A DNA stretch of 64,000 bases from Sphingosinithalassobacter tenebrarum (GCF_011057975.1 NZ_CP049109.1:3131001-3195000); one strand, 5' to 3'; positions 34,023-46,340 are shown, counted from the stretch's first letter. Program-made: numbers and translations. Notes: generated by a model from the letters alone, not told the origin.

Positions 34023-35489
34023 ATGGTCGATTTCACGCGCGACTTCACGATGACGATCGACGGCGAGGCAGTGGTCGGCGACGCCACGATCGACGTGATC
34101 AATCCGGCAACCGAGGAACCGGTCGCCAGGGCGCCCGATTGCAGCCGCGATCAGCTCGACGCCGCAGTCGCCGCCGCCCGCGCGGCCTTTACCGGCTGGC
34201 GGGCGACTCCGATCGAACAGCGCCGCGCCGCGGTGGCGAAGATCGGGGAGGTCATCGGCGCGCACATGCAGGAATTCTCCCGCCTGTTCACGCTCGAACA
34301 GGGCCGCCCGCTGGCGATGGTCGGCCCCGAAGTCGGTGGCGCTGCCTTCTGGGCGCAGCAGGTGTCGCAGCAGGAACTACCCGTCACCGTGAACGAGGAA
34401 ACGCCCAATCGCCGTTCCGAAACGCGCCACGTCCCGATCGGCGTGGTCGGCGCGATCGTGCCGTGGAATTTCCCGTTGATGATCGGCATCTGGAAGATCG
34501 CGGGCGCGCTGCTCACCGGCAACGCGCTGGTGATCAAGCCCTCGCCCTACACCCCGCTGACCATGCTCAAGCTCGGTGAGGCGATGCGCGAGCATCTGCC
34601 GCCCGGCGTGTTCAACGTAGTGAGCGGCGGCGACGCGGTCGGCCCGTGGATAACCGCGCACCCCGGCATCGACAAAATCAGCTTCACCGGCTCGACCGCG
34701 ACCGGGAAGCGCGTGATGGAAAACGCCTCGGCGAGCCTGAAGCGCATCACGCTCGAACTCGGCGGCAACGACGCCGCGATCGTGCTGCCCGATGTCGATG
34801 TCGCCGCGATCGCCGAGCCGCTCTTCTGGGCCGCGTTCGGCAATTCGGGGCAGGTCTGCACCGCCGCCAAGCGCATCTATGTCCATGAGGACATCTATGG
34901 CGAAGTCGCCACGGCGCTGACCGCTTTAGCCCGGAATATCCCGATGGGCGACGGCCTCGCCGAGGGCAATCTGCTCGGCCCGGTGCAGAACCGCGCGCAG
35001 TTCGAGCGGGTGAAGGCGCTGATCGCCCAAGCCAAGGCCAACGGCGAAACCTTCCTCACCGGCGGTGAGCCCTCCGAAGGTAAGGGCTATTTCATCCCCG
35101 CCACCATCGTCGACAATCCGCCCGAGGACAGCGCCACGGTGCAGGAGGAGGCCTTCGGCCCCTTGGTTCCGCTGCTCAAGTACAGCGACGTCGACGACGC
35201 GATCGCCCGCGCCAATGCCTCCGACTATGGCCTGGCCGGATCGGTCTGGTCGAACGACATGGAGGCCGCGCTCGCCGTCGCCGAGCGGCTTGAGACCGGC
35301 ACCGTCTGGATCAACGAAACCCTCTACGTCATGCCCTGGACGCCGTTCGCCGGGCACAAGCAGTCGGGCATCGGCGTCGAACACGGTATCGAAGGCTTGC
35401 TCGAATTCACCGTTCCGCAGACGATCACCGCGCGCAAGCCGCTGGTCGCCGCGCCGCGCGAACCCGCCACCGAAGGCGCCGAGGCATGA
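34023..35489 (+). CDS. NAD(P)-dependent aldehyde dehydrogenase
   Basis: The 488-residue ALDH-superfamily enzyme oxidises an aldehyde to the acid. It has PWNFPLMIGIWKIAGAL with the conserved Asn, the cofactor loop FTGSTATGKRV, the general base Glu in LELGGND (about 252) and the nucleophilic Cys in GQVCTAAKR (about 286). GGAGAGACAGCA precedes the ATG. It heads a four-gene operon (ALDH, crotonase, acyl-CoA dehydrogenase, phosphotransferase) in which junctions overlap or are very close. Its likely role is to oxidise an aldehyde made by the GMC enzyme or oxygenase of the island (inference). Confidence 0.95.
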   Translation: MVDFTRDFTMTIDGEAVVGDATIDVINPATEEPVARAPDCSRDQLDAAVAAARAAFTGWRATPIEQRRAAVAKIGEVIGAHMQEFSRLFTLEQGRPLAMVGPEVGGAAFWAQQVSQQELPVTVNEETPNRRSETRHVPIGVVGAIVPWNFPLMIGIWKIAGALLTGNALVIKPSPYTPLTMLKLGEAMREHLPPGVFNVVSGGDAVGPWITAHPGIDKISFTGSTATGKRVMENASASLKRITLELGGNDAAIVLPDVDVAAIAEPLFWAAFGNSGQVCTAAKRIYVHEDIYGEVATALTALARNIPMGDGLAEGNLLGPVQNRAQFERVKALIAQAKANGETFLTGGEPSEGKGYFIPATIVDNPPEDSATVQEEAFGPLVPLLKYSDVDDAIARANASDYGLAGSVWSNDMEAALAVAERLETGTVWINETLYVMPWTPFAGHKQSGIGVEHGIEGLLEFTVPQTITARKPLVAAPREPATEGAEA

Positions 35490-36400
35490 GCGCCACCAGC
35501 AAGGCCCCAGCCATGACCTATGAACAGATACGCTATGAAGTCAGCGACCATATCGCGACGCTGACGCTCCACCGGCCGGACAAGCTCAACGCTTATACCG
35601 TTCGGATGATGGAGGAGATGATCGACGCGTTCGACCGCGCCGACGCAGACGATGATGTCGGCGCGATCATCGTCACCGGCGACGGCCGCGCCTTCTGCGC
35701 CGGAGCGGACCTGGAGATGGGCGCCAAGGCATTCGATGCGGCGGGCCAGCCCGGTTCTCCCATCGCCGCCGACGGGACGATTGATTACAGCGCCGACAGC
35801 GCCCGCGACTATGGCGGACGGCTGACATTGCGCATCTTCGAAAGCCTCAAGCCGGTAATCGGCGCGATCAACGGCCCGGCGATCGGCATCGGCGTCACCA
35901 TGCTGCTGCCGATGGACATCCGCGTCGCCAGTGAAAACGCCAAGTTCGGCTTCGCCTTCGCCCGGCGCGGGATCGTGCCCGAAGGCGCATCGATGTGGTT
36001 CCTGCCGCGCATCGTGGGCATATCGCAGGCGCTTGACTGGTGCATGAGCGGGCGGACTTTCGGCGCGGCCGAGGCGCATGGCGGCGGGCTGGTCTGCGAC
36101 GTCACCGCACCGGGCGATCTGATCGCCACCGCGCGCGCCATCGCCGCCTCCTATGCCGAAAGCTCGGCACCGGTATCGGTCGCACTCACCCGCCAGATGC
36201 TGTGGCGCGGGCTCGGCATGGCGCATCCGATGGAGGCGCATCGTATCGACAGCAGGGGCGTTCTTGCCCGTGGGCACAGCGCCGATGCGATGGAGGGCGT
36301 CACGGCGTTTCTGGAGAAGCGCGAGGCGAATTTTCCCGATCGCGTATCAATCGACATGCCCGATTATTTCCCCTGGTGGGACGAACCCGAATATCGCTGA
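35486..36400 (+). CDS. Enoyl-CoA hydratase/isomerase family protein
   Basis: The 304-residue crotonase-fold protein has the oxyanion-hole segments AFCAGADLEMG and INGPAIGIGVTMLL. At the active site the usual hydratase Glu (PExxLG) is missing. A Glu occurs instead in RRGIVPEGASMWFLPR, the place used by peroxisomal delta3-delta2-enoyl-CoA isomerases. An isomerase-like role is therefore more likely than hydration (inference from the motif). An insertion of about 30 residues follows AGADLEMG. It starts in an ATGA overlap with the aldehyde dehydrogenase gene. Confidence 0.9.
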   Translation: MSATSKAPAMTYEQIRYEVSDHIATLTLHRPDKLNAYTVRMMEEMIDAFDRADADDDVGAIIVTGDGRAFCAGADLEMGAKAFDAAGQPGSPIAADGTIDYSADSARDYGGRLTLRIFESLKPVIGAINGPAIGIGVTMLLPMDIRVASENAKFGFAFARRGIVPEGASMWFLPRIVGISQALDWCMSGRTFGAAEAHGGGLVCDVTAPGDLIATARAIAASYAESSAPVSVALTRQMLWRGLGMAHPMEAHRIDSRGVLARGHSADAMEGVTAFLEKREANFPDRVSIDMPDYFPWWDEPEYR

Positions 36401-36413
36401 CAGGAGCGCCATT

Positions 36414-37586
36414 GTGAACGATCCGACTCGCGCCGAGGAAATCGCAGCGCGCGTAACCGCCTTTGTCCGCGAAACCGTCGCGCCATTTGAGCGCGACCCG
36501 CGTTGTGGCGCGCATGGCCCATCCGAAGCGCTGGTTTCCGAGCTGCGCGACCTGGCGCGCCGGGCCGGGCTGATGACCCCGCACATTCGCGAGGACGGCA
36601 GCCACCTGGCGCACCGCGATACTGCCACCGTGCTGCGCGCCGCCGGTCTGTCACCGCTCGGCCCGGTGGCGCTCAACGTCGCCGCGCCCGACGAAGGCAA
36701 CATGTTCCTGCTCGGCAAGGTGGCGAACGAGGCGCAGAAGGCGCGCTTCCTTGCCCCCATGCTCAGCGGAGATGCGCGCTCGGCCTTCTTCATGACCGAG
36801 CCCGCCGAGGACGGCGGCGCCGGCTCCGACCCGTCGATGCTGCAGACGACCGCGCGGCCCGATGGCAACCACTGGGTGATCGAAGGACGCAAGGCGTTCA
36901 TCACCGGCGCCGATGGCGCAAAGGTCGGCATCGTCATGGCCAGGACCGAGCAAGGCGCGACACTGTTCCTCGCCGACCTTCCCCATCCGGCGATCCGCAT
37001 CGAGCGCGTGCTCGACACGATCGACAGCTCGATGCCCGGCGGGCACAGCATCGTCACGATCGACAAGCTGCGCGTCCCCGCCGACCAGATCCTCGGCGAA
37101 GTCGGCAAGGGGTTCGATTATGCGCAGGTGCGGCTCGCCCCTGCCCGCCTCACCCATTGCATGCGCTGGCACGGCGCGGCCACGCGCGCGCACGAAATCG
37201 CCTGCGCCTATGCGGTGAAGCGCCATGCGTTCGGCAAGATGCTGGTCGATCACGAAGGCGTCGGCTTCATGCTCGCCGAAAACCGCATAGCGCTGAAACA
37301 GGCCGAACTGATGATCGACTGGTGCGCCGATGTGCTCGACAGCGGCGCCAAGGGTACCACCGAAAGCTCGATGACCAAGGTTGCGGTCGCCGACCTCCTG
37401 TTCGCCGTCGCCGATCGCTGCGTTCAGGTGATGGGCGGCACCGGCGTCTCAGGCGACACGATCGTCGAGCAGGTGTTCCGCGAAATCCGCGCCTTCCGCA
37501 TCTATGACGGCCCGACCGAGGTGCACAAATGGAGCCTCGCCAAGAAGATCAAGCGCGAGACGCTCGCGGCGCTGGAGCAGGCATGA
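36414..37586 (+). CDS. Acyl-CoA dehydrogenase family protein
   Basis: The 390-residue flavoprotein has the ACAD helical N-domain, FFMTEPAEDGGAGSDPSML (FAD and substrate loop), the beta domain EGRKAFITGADGAKVGIVMAR in pieces, RLTHCMRW, and C-terminal QVMGGTGVSGDTIVEQVFRE with RIYDGPTEVHKW. It starts at a GTG (36414) with AGGAG 7 nt upstream; the frame reaches further upstream only inside the preceding gene. It resembles the ACAD10/11 dehydrogenase domain, which fits its ATGA overlap with the ACAD10-like phosphotransferase gene downstream. Confidence 0.92.
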   Translation: MNDPTRAEEIAARVTAFVRETVAPFERDPRCGAHGPSEALVSELRDLARRAGLMTPHIREDGSHLAHRDTATVLRAAGLSPLGPVALNVAAPDEGNMFLLGKVANEAQKARFLAPMLSGDARSAFFMTEPAEDGGAGSDPSMLQTTARPDGNHWVIEGRKAFITGADGAKVGIVMARTEQGATLFLADLPHPAIRIERVLDTIDSSMPGGHSIVTIDKLRVPADQILGEVGKGFDYAQVRLAPARLTHCMRWHGAATRAHEIACAYAVKRHAFGKMLVDHEGVGFMLAENRIALKQAELMIDWCADVLDSGAKGTTESSMTKVAVADLLFAVADRCVQVMGGTGVSGDTIVEQVFREIRAFRIYDGPTEVHKWSLAKKIKRETLAALEQA

Positions 37587-38641
37587 GCGACGCGGCCGAC
37601 AGCTTCTCCGGCACCCGCGAGGTGCGCGAGGCGCATCGTTTCGACGAGGCGCGGCTGGCCGAATGGATGGCGGCAAACGTGGAAGGCTATGCCGGGCCGC
37701 TCACCGTCACCCAGTTCAAGGGCGGCCAATCCAATCCCACCTATCGGCTCGACACGCCCGGCCGTGCCTATGTGCTGCGCCGCAAGCCGCCGGGGCAGCT
37801 CTTGAAAGGCGCGCACGCGGTCGAGCGCGAGGCACGGGTGATGGCGGCGCTCGGCGCGCAGGGCTTTCCGGTGCCGCATATCTTCGGCCTGTGCACCGAC
37901 GAAGCCGTGATCGGCACCTGGTTCTTCGTGATGGAGCTGGTCGAAGGCCGCATCTTCTGGGATTCGACCTTCCCGGACGTCCCGCGCGAGGAGCGCGCCG
38001 CCTATTTCGACGCGATGAACGCCGCGCTGGCGCAGCTTCACGGCTTCGATCCCGACGCGGCGAATCTCGGCGACTATGGGCGCAAAGGCCAGTATCTCGA
38101 GCGCCAGATCGCACGCTGGTCGCGGCAATATCGCGAGGATGAAGCGGCGGGCCGGATCGATGCGATGGACCGGCTGGCCGAATGGCTGCCCGAGCATCTC
38201 CCGCCCGAACAGGAAACCCGCGTCATCCACGGCGATTTCCGCACCGACAACATGATCTTTCACCCCGGCGAACCGCGCGTGCTGGCAGTGCTGGACTGGG
38301 AGCTGTCGACGCTAGGTGATCCGCTGGCGGACTTCGCCTATCACCTGATGATGTACCGCCTGCCCAGCCACATGGTCGCGGGGATAGCGGGCAACGACCT
38401 CACCGCTTTGGGCCTGCCGAGCGAAGCCGACTATGTCGCCGCCTATTGCCGCCGTACGGGGCGCGAGAACATCCCCGCGCTCGATTTCTACTTGGCGTTC
38501 AACATGTTCCGCTTCGCCGCGATTCTGCACGGCATCAAGGGACGCATGATCCGCGGCACGGCAGCATCAGCGGATGCCGAGCGGATGGTGGCGACGCTGC
38601 CGGAGCTGGCGGAGATCGGGTGGCGGCAGGCCGGGGAGTGA
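37583..38641 (+). CDS. ACAD10-like aminoglycoside-phosphotransferase-fold kinase
   Basis: The 352-residue APH-fold protein has FKGGQSNPTYRL (phosphate loop), YVLRRKPPGQLL (ATP-binding Lys), the catalytic loop VIHGDFRTDNMIFH and the metal-binding LDWELSTLGDPLADFAY. In mammals the equivalent kinase domain is fused to acyl-CoA dehydrogenase in ACAD10/11 and phosphorylates 4-hydroxyacyl-CoAs so that the dehydrogenase can remove phosphate. Here the two are separate, overlapping genes, which suggests the same 4-hydroxy-acid route (inference). Confidence 0.9.
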   Translation: MSDAADSFSGTREVREAHRFDEARLAEWMAANVEGYAGPLTVTQFKGGQSNPTYRLDTPGRAYVLRRKPPGQLLKGAHAVEREARVMAALGAQGFPVPHIFGLCTDEAVIGTWFFVMELVEGRIFWDSTFPDVPREERAAYFDAMNAALAQLHGFDPDAANLGDYGRKGQYLERQIARWSRQYREDEAAGRIDAMDRLAEWLPEHLPPEQETRVIHGDFRTDNMIFHPGEPRVLAVLDWELSTLGDPLADFAYHLMMYRLPSHMVAGIAGNDLTALGLPSEADYVAAYCRRTGRENIPALDFYLAFNMFRFAAILHGIKGRMIRGTAASADAERMVATLPELAEIGWRQAGE

Positions 38642-38695
38642 GCGCAATCCTCGCTCACACTTGCAGTCGCGCGTCGCTTTCGGTCTTTTGCTCAT

Positions 38696-39136
38696 ATGCA
38701 AAGGCTCGAATCTCTCTTTCGAAGATTCGCCAAGCGATCAAACGCGCGCTGGTGGATTGGAAAGCGCCCCCAGGTGCGTGAAAGCCAGCTTGTCCGCGCT
38801 ATCGCGCAAAAAGTTGCCTTGCCCACCGCTATCAACGCCCCTCTCGAACACGGGCAGATGATAAATCTGGAATGGGGGAGTGCAGCCCATATCCTTGCCG
38901 TGGCAGGGACGACCAGCTTAGCATACGCGAAGCCGTCCCCATCCGCCGGCGCGTTTCGCGACGCGAAAACAGCCCTTGCGGACCTGGCCGGAAATGCATC
39001 CTTCCTGAGCAATGGGGTCTGGAGGACGGATCAGCCGCTCTCCTGGATATCCCTTACCGCCTCGACCTTTGACTGCGGATTGATCGGCTTTGACAGCACA
39101 AACGCCTTCATCTTCTGGGTCGAGGAGGAAGATTGA
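38696..39136 (+). CDS. Hypothetical protein, 146 residues
   Basis: This is an orphan frame with a basic N-terminus (MQRLESLFRRFAKRS) and a hydrophobic-alternating C-terminal half ending IFWVEEED. It has no signal peptide or known motif. There is no clear ribosome binding site at 38696. Codon use and local GC look less typical than those of its neighbours. It sits between the catabolic operon and the nitroreductase gene. Confidence 0.45.
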   Translation: MQRLESLFRRFAKRSNARWWIGKRPQVRESQLVRAIAQKVALPTAINAPLEHGQMINLEWGSAAHILAVAGTTSLAYAKPSPSAGAFRDAKTALADLAGNASFLSNGVWRTDQPLSWISLTASTFDCGLIGFDSTNAFIFWVEEED

Positions 39137-39151
39137 TTTCCGACATCACTG

Positions 39152-39820
39152 TCAGCTCACAAACCTAGCCCATTCCTCCATCGGAGCCCGCGCCACTTCA
39201 AAGCCATTCACCGCCGCATCGGGATCGCGCCAGCCGATCGCCATGCCGGTGAACAGCATCAGCTCCGCGGGCACGTCCAGAAATTCGCGAACCGTCTTGT
39301 GGTGCACCGCCCATGCCTCTTGCGCGCAGCTATCCATCCCGGCTTCGCGGAGGAGCAGCATCAGCGTTTGCAGGAACATGCCGCAATCGGACCATTGCGG
39401 GGGCCCGTGATCGCGACGGACATGGCAGAAGAGGCCCACCGGCGCGTCGAAGAATTGCCAGTTGCGCTTGAACCACGCGATCCGCGCCGCCTTGTCCTCG
39501 CGCGGGATGCCGAGCCGTTCGTACATCGCCTCGCCCACCGCGAACCGGCGGCTGCGATAGGGTTCGCCTAGCGGTTCGGGATAGACGGCATATTCGGCAC
39601 CATCGCCGAACGGGGCCTCCGCCAGCCGTTCGCGCATCAGCGCCTTGAACCGCGCCATCGGTTCGCCCGACAGGACATGGATATGCCAGGGCTGAAGATT
39701 CCCGCCCGACGGCGCGCGGCCCGCCGTTTCGATGATGGTGCGCAGCCGGTCCATGTCGACCGGCTTGTCGAGAAAGGCGCGGATCGAACGGCGGCTGGTG
39801 ACGGCTTGGGTGACGTTCAT
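39152..39820 (-). CDS. Nitroreductase family FMN enzyme
   Basis: The 222-residue nitroreductase-fold flavoprotein has the FMN-binding SRRSIRAFLDKPVD at the N-terminus, GRAPSGGNLQPWHIHV, and a C-terminal GWRDPDAAVNGF. These proteins reduce nitro groups, quinones or activated double bonds with NAD(P)H. It lies downstream of the acyl-CoA dehydrogenase gene on the same strand but is separated from it by a repeat, so it may be only loosely coupled. The substrate is unknown. Confidence 0.92.
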   Translation of the reverse strand: MNVTQAVTSRRSIRAFLDKPVDMDRLRTIIETAGRAPSGGNLQPWHIHVLSGEPMARFKALMRERLAEAPFGDGAEYAVYPEPLGEPYRSRRFAVGEAMYERLGIPREDKAARIAWFKRNWQFFDAPVGLFCHVRRDHGPPQWSDCGMFLQTLMLLLREAGMDSCAQEAWAVHHKTVREFLDVPAELMLFTGMAIGWRDPDAAVNGFEVARAPMEEWARFVS

Positions 39821-39887
39821 GCGAGAGCCCCGTCTGGTGGTGACCGCCCCACCTACCCCGTGGAAGATTGGGTCGCCTTCGCCGAAA

Positions 39888-39973
39888 CGTCATCCCGGGC
39901 GCAGGATCCAGCTTCTTCTTCCTCGCAACCGTAGCAAAAGGCAGCTGGCCCCCGTCTCAAGGCCGGGGTGACG
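39888..39973. repeat. Intergenic repeat, family B
   Basis: The element runs from CGTCATCCCGGGCGCAGG to GGCCGGGGTGACG, with inverted ends (CGTCAtCCCGG against CCGGGGTGACG). It matches the element at 46365-46454 closely, including the shared core GGATCCAGCTTCTTCT and GCAGCTGGCCCCCG. It is noncoding. Confidence 0.8.
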
Positions 39974-39991
39974 CTGTCGGGGAAAAGGGGC

Positions 39992-41134
39992 TCAGAGCGA
40001 CCGCCCGATCACTTCCTTCATGATCTCGCTCGTGCCGCCATAGATGCGGCTGACACGCGCGTCGCGCCAGAGGCGAGCGATCGGATATTCGTTCATATAG
40101 CCCGCGCCGCCATGCAGCTGCAGCGCGGCATCGCAGACTTCGCCCTGAAGCTCGGTATGCCACAGCTTCGCCGCCGATGCCTCGACCGCAGTCAGATCAC
40201 CCGCAATGTGACGCTTCAACGCCCAATCGAGATGCGCCCAGCCGACCTGCAGCTTGGTCGCAAGGTCCGCCAGCACGAAACGTGTATTCTGGAAATCGAA
40301 CACACTCTTCCCGAACGCCTTGCGCTCCTTCACATAGGCCACGCCGACATCAAAGGCGCGCTGCGCCGCGGCCTGCGCGCCGATGGCGATCGACAGGCGT
40401 TCCTGCGGCAACTGGTTCATCAGATAGGCGAAGCCGCGCCCTTCCTCACCCAGGCAATGGGTGGTCGGCACGCGGACATCGTTGAAGAACAGCTCGGACG
40501 TGTCGCCCGAATGTTGGCCGATCTTGTCGAGATTGCGCCCGCGCGCAAAGCCTTCGCGGTCGGCTTCGACCAAAATCAGCGAAATGCCCTTCGCGCCCTG
40601 TTCGGGATCGGTCTTGGCGACGACGATGATCAGATCGGCATGCTGGCCGTTGGTGATGTAGGTCTTCGATCCATTGATGACATAGTGATTGCCGTCCTTG
40701 CGCGCGGTGGTCTTCACGCCCTGCAGGTCCGATCCGGTGCCGGGCTCGGTCATCGCGATCGCGGTCACCACTTCGCCCGAAATCATCCGGGGCAGCCATT
40801 CGCGCTTCTGCTCTTCGGAGCCGTAATGGAGGATATAATCGGCGATGATATCGGATTGCAGCGTGATGCCGATCGCCGAGCCGGTATAGGCCAGCTCCTC
40901 GCCGACCACGGCGTTATAGCCGAAATCGAGGCCGAGGCCGCCATATTCCTCCGGCACGGTGGGGCAGAGCAGCCCCGCCTCGCCGCAATCATTCCACGCG
41001 CTGCGATCAACGATCCCGGCTTCTTCCCACCGATCCAGATTGGGGTGGATCTTCGCGTCGAAGAATTTGCGAACCTGTTCGCGGAACAGCTCGTGATTTT
41101 CGTCATAGGCGCTACGACCTGCGGTATTCAGCAT
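39992..41134 (-). CDS. Acyl-CoA dehydrogenase
   Basis: The 380-residue classical ACAD has FFDAKIHPNLDRWEEAG, the FAD-binding AMTEPGTGSDLQGVKTTA split across the loop, GSKTYITNGQ, and a C-terminus with QLHGGAGYMNEYPIARLWRDAR and IYGGTSEIMKEVIGRSL. The sequence has the GGTSEIMKEVIG end typical of long-chain or isovaleryl-like enzymes. The ATG at 41134 has AGGAGAGGG upstream. It lies 20 bp after the fused hydratase/dehydrogenase gene, making a two-gene beta-oxidation operon. Confidence 0.95.
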   Translation of the reverse strand: MLNTAGRSAYDENHELFREQVRKFFDAKIHPNLDRWEEAGIVDRSAWNDCGEAGLLCPTVPEEYGGLGLDFGYNAVVGEELAYTGSAIGITLQSDIIADYILHYGSEEQKREWLPRMISGEVVTAIAMTEPGTGSDLQGVKTTARKDGNHYVINGSKTYITNGQHADLIIVVAKTDPEQGAKGISLILVEADREGFARGRNLDKIGQHSGDTSELFFNDVRVPTTHCLGEEGRGFAYLMNQLPQERLSIAIGAQAAAQRAFDVGVAYVKERKAFGKSVFDFQNTRFVLADLATKLQVGWAHLDWALKRHIAGDLTAVEASAAKLWHTELQGEVCDAALQLHGGAGYMNEYPIARLWRDARVSRIYGGTSEIMKEVIGRSL

Positions 41135-41154
41135 ATGCCCTCTCCTGCGCCGCT

Positions 41155-43221
<2,067 letters not shown>

Positions 43222-43264
43222 ATCCGCTCCCTCGCCATTCCTGCTTTGCATTGCCCGCCTATCT

Positions 43265-43287
43265 AACTAATTAAGCAACTAATCAAG
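43265..43287. promoter_or_regulatory. Tandem repeat AACTAATYAAG, site B of the catabolic regulon
   Basis: AACTAATTAAG (43265-43275) and AACTAATCAAG (43277-43287) form an 11-bp direct repeat with 1 nt between. They lie in the 75-bp gap between divergent start codons and run into the ribosome binding site of the SDR gene. The surrounding TCTAACTAATTAAGCAAC resembles the regulon sites only weakly. Confidence 0.5.
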
Positions 43288-43296
43288 GGAGAGTGC

Positions 43297-44064
43297 ATGT
43301 CTGAAATGTTGATGGCGGGTCGTACGGCGCTGATAACCGGCGCGTCTTCGGGGCTCGGCGCACGGTTCGCGCATCAGCTCGCCGCAGCCGGTGCGCGGGT
43401 CGTGCTGACCGCGCGGCGCGAGGAATTGCTGGCCGAACGATGCGATGCGATTCGCGCGGGCGGCGGCAAGGCGCTCGCGGTCGCGATGGACGTGACCGAC
43501 GAAGCATCGGTTCAGGCGGCCTATGACCGCGCCGAGGCCATGTTCGGACCAGTCGACACGATAGTCGCCAACGCCGGGATGAATATCGAAGGCCCCGCGC
43601 TCGACGTGGACGCGTCCGCGTTCGATTCGGTGCTCGCGGTCAATGTCCGCGGAGCTTTCCTCACCGTGCGCGAGGGCGCCAGGCGGATGATCGCCGCCGG
43701 ATCGCCCGAAACCAGGCGCGGGCGGATCGTCCTTATCTCCTCGATCACCGCGCAGTCGGTGTCACCGGGGCTGGCGCTCTACAGCGCCTCGAAGGCCGCC
43801 GTGCTTCAGCTCGGCCGGGTGCTCGCCCGCGACTGGGCGAACAAGGGCGTCAATGTGAACATGCTCTGCCCGGGCTATATCGAAACCGATCTCAATTCCG
43901 ATTGGTTCAACACCGAGGGCGGCCGGAAGCAGATCGCCAAATGGCCGCGCCGCCGCCTGATGGGCGCCGATTCGCTCGACGGCGCGCTGCTCTATCTCGC
44001 TTCGGATGCCAGCGCTTACGTTACGGGATCGGTGATGACGGTGGACGATGGACAGTCGCTTTGA
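43297..44064 (+). CDS. SDR family oxidoreductase (FabG-like)
   Basis: The 255-residue short-chain dehydrogenase has TGASSGLGARFA at 14-25, an Arg-rich TARREEL after the second strand (NADP preference), NAGMNIEGP, and catalytic Ser in LISSITA with YSASKAAV. The C-terminus ends SVMTVDDGQSL. GGGAGAG lies just upstream of the ATG. It leads a rightward operon with the flavin oxidoreductase and acyl-CoA dehydrogenase genes. The substrate is probably a hydroxyacyl-CoA or secondary alcohol (inference). Confidence 0.92.
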   Translation: MSEMLMAGRTALITGASSGLGARFAHQLAAAGARVVLTARREELLAERCDAIRAGGGKALAVAMDVTDEASVQAAYDRAEAMFGPVDTIVANAGMNIEGPALDVDASAFDSVLAVNVRGAFLTVREGARRMIAAGSPETRRGRIVLISSITAQSVSPGLALYSASKAAVLQLGRVLARDWANKGVNVNMLCPGYIETDLNSDWFNTEGGRKQIAKWPRRRLMGADSLDGALLYLASDASAYVTGSVMTVDDGQSL

Positions 44065-44069
44065 CTGGA

Positions 44070-45106
<1,037 letters not shown>

Positions 45107-45107
45107 C

Positions 45108-46340
45108 ATGGATCTCGCCTGGAGCCCCGAGGAACTCGCCTTCCGCGACGAAGTCCGCGCCTTTCTCGCCGATAACCTCACTCCCGAAATCGCGCGCGCG
45201 GGCAAATATGCCACCAGCGTCTATCCCGACCACGAAGCGAGCATGGCATGGCAGGATCGCCTGCATGCACGCGGCTGGGCGGCACCGCACTGGGCGATCG
45301 AACATGGCGGGCAGGACTGGAGCGTCGCGCAACACTACATCTTCAACCGCGAGCTGATCGAAGCCGGCGCGCCGTCGCTTTCGCCAATGGGCATCCATAT
45401 GGTCGCGCATGTGATCATGAAATTCGGCACGCCCGAGCAGAAGGCGTTCTTCCTCCCCCGCATCCTCACCGGCGAGGTCTTTTTCTGTCAGGGCTATTCG
45501 GAGCCGGGCGCAGGCTCGGACCTCGCCTCGCTGCAAATGGCGGCGGAGGCGGACGGCGCGGATTTCATCCTCAACGGATCGAAAATCTGGACCACCCACG
45601 CCACCGAAGCCAACTGGATGTTCGCGCTGGTCCGCACGTCGAAGCGCGATCGCCCGCAACAGGGCATCACCTTCCTGCTGATCGACATGACCGCGCCGGG
45701 CATCGAAGTCCGCCCGCTGCTGATGACCTCGGGCGAGGAAGTGCAGGCGCAGGTCTTCTTCACCGACGTCCGCGTGCCGCAGGCCAATGTGCTCGGCGAC
45801 GTCGATCAGGGCTGGGGCGTCGCCAAATATCTGCTCGAATTCGAACGCGGCGGCAGCGCCTATGCCCCCGCCCTCCACGTCCGCGCGCAGCGGCTGGCGG
45901 AAGTGGCCGCAGAGGCACCGGCCGATGACGGCGGCGCGTTGATCGACGCCCCCGCCTTCTCTCGAAAGCTGGCGGCGGCGCGAGCGCGGATCGACACGCT
46001 CGAAATCCTCGAAATGCGGCTGCTGTCGGCCGCGTCGGAAGGCGGCAGCGTCGGCGCACTGTCTTCGATGATGAAGGTTCTCGGCACCGAACTCGCCCAG
46101 CATCTGAGTGAGCTCGAGATCGAAGCCGCAGGACCTGCGGGCATGGCCTATCAGCCGCATGCGACGATGCCCGGCGGCCCCTCCCCGCACTTCACGCCGC
46201 CCGAGGACGGGCATGTAGCCGGCGAACCGTGGCAGGCGCTCGCGCCGCTGCGCTATATCAACGAACGCGCCGGTTCGATCTATGCTGGATCGAACGAGAT
46301 TCAGCGGAATATCCTTGCAAAGATGGTGCTGGGATTGTGA
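45108..46340 (+). CDS. Acyl-CoA dehydrogenase family protein (FadE17-like)
   Basis: The 410-residue ACAD has WSPEELAFRDEVRAFLADN at the N-terminus, FFCQGYSEPGAGSDLASL, NGSKIWTTHATEANWMF in the beta domain, and the end SIYAGSNEIQRNILAKMVLGL. This subgroup is often one half of a heteromeric dehydrogenase with a partner ACAD that lacks parts of the FAD site. The gene at 48868-50010 is a candidate partner (inference). It ends the SDR-NMO-ACAD operon. Confidence 0.94.
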   Translation: MDLAWSPEELAFRDEVRAFLADNLTPEIARAGKYATSVYPDHEASMAWQDRLHARGWAAPHWAIEHGGQDWSVAQHYIFNRELIEAGAPSLSPMGIHMVAHVIMKFGTPEQKAFFLPRILTGEVFFCQGYSEPGAGSDLASLQMAAEADGADFILNGSKIWTTHATEANWMFALVRTSKRDRPQQGITFLLIDMTAPGIEVRPLLMTSGEEVQAQVFFTDVRVPQANVLGDVDQGWGVAKYLLEFERGGSAYAPALHVRAQRLAEVAAEAPADDGGALIDAPAFSRKLAAARARIDTLEILEMRLLSAASEGGSVGALSSMMKVLGTELAQHLSELEIEAAGPAGMAYQPHATMPGGPSPHFTPPEDGHVAGEPWQALAPLRYINERAGSIYAGSNEIQRNILAKMVLGL

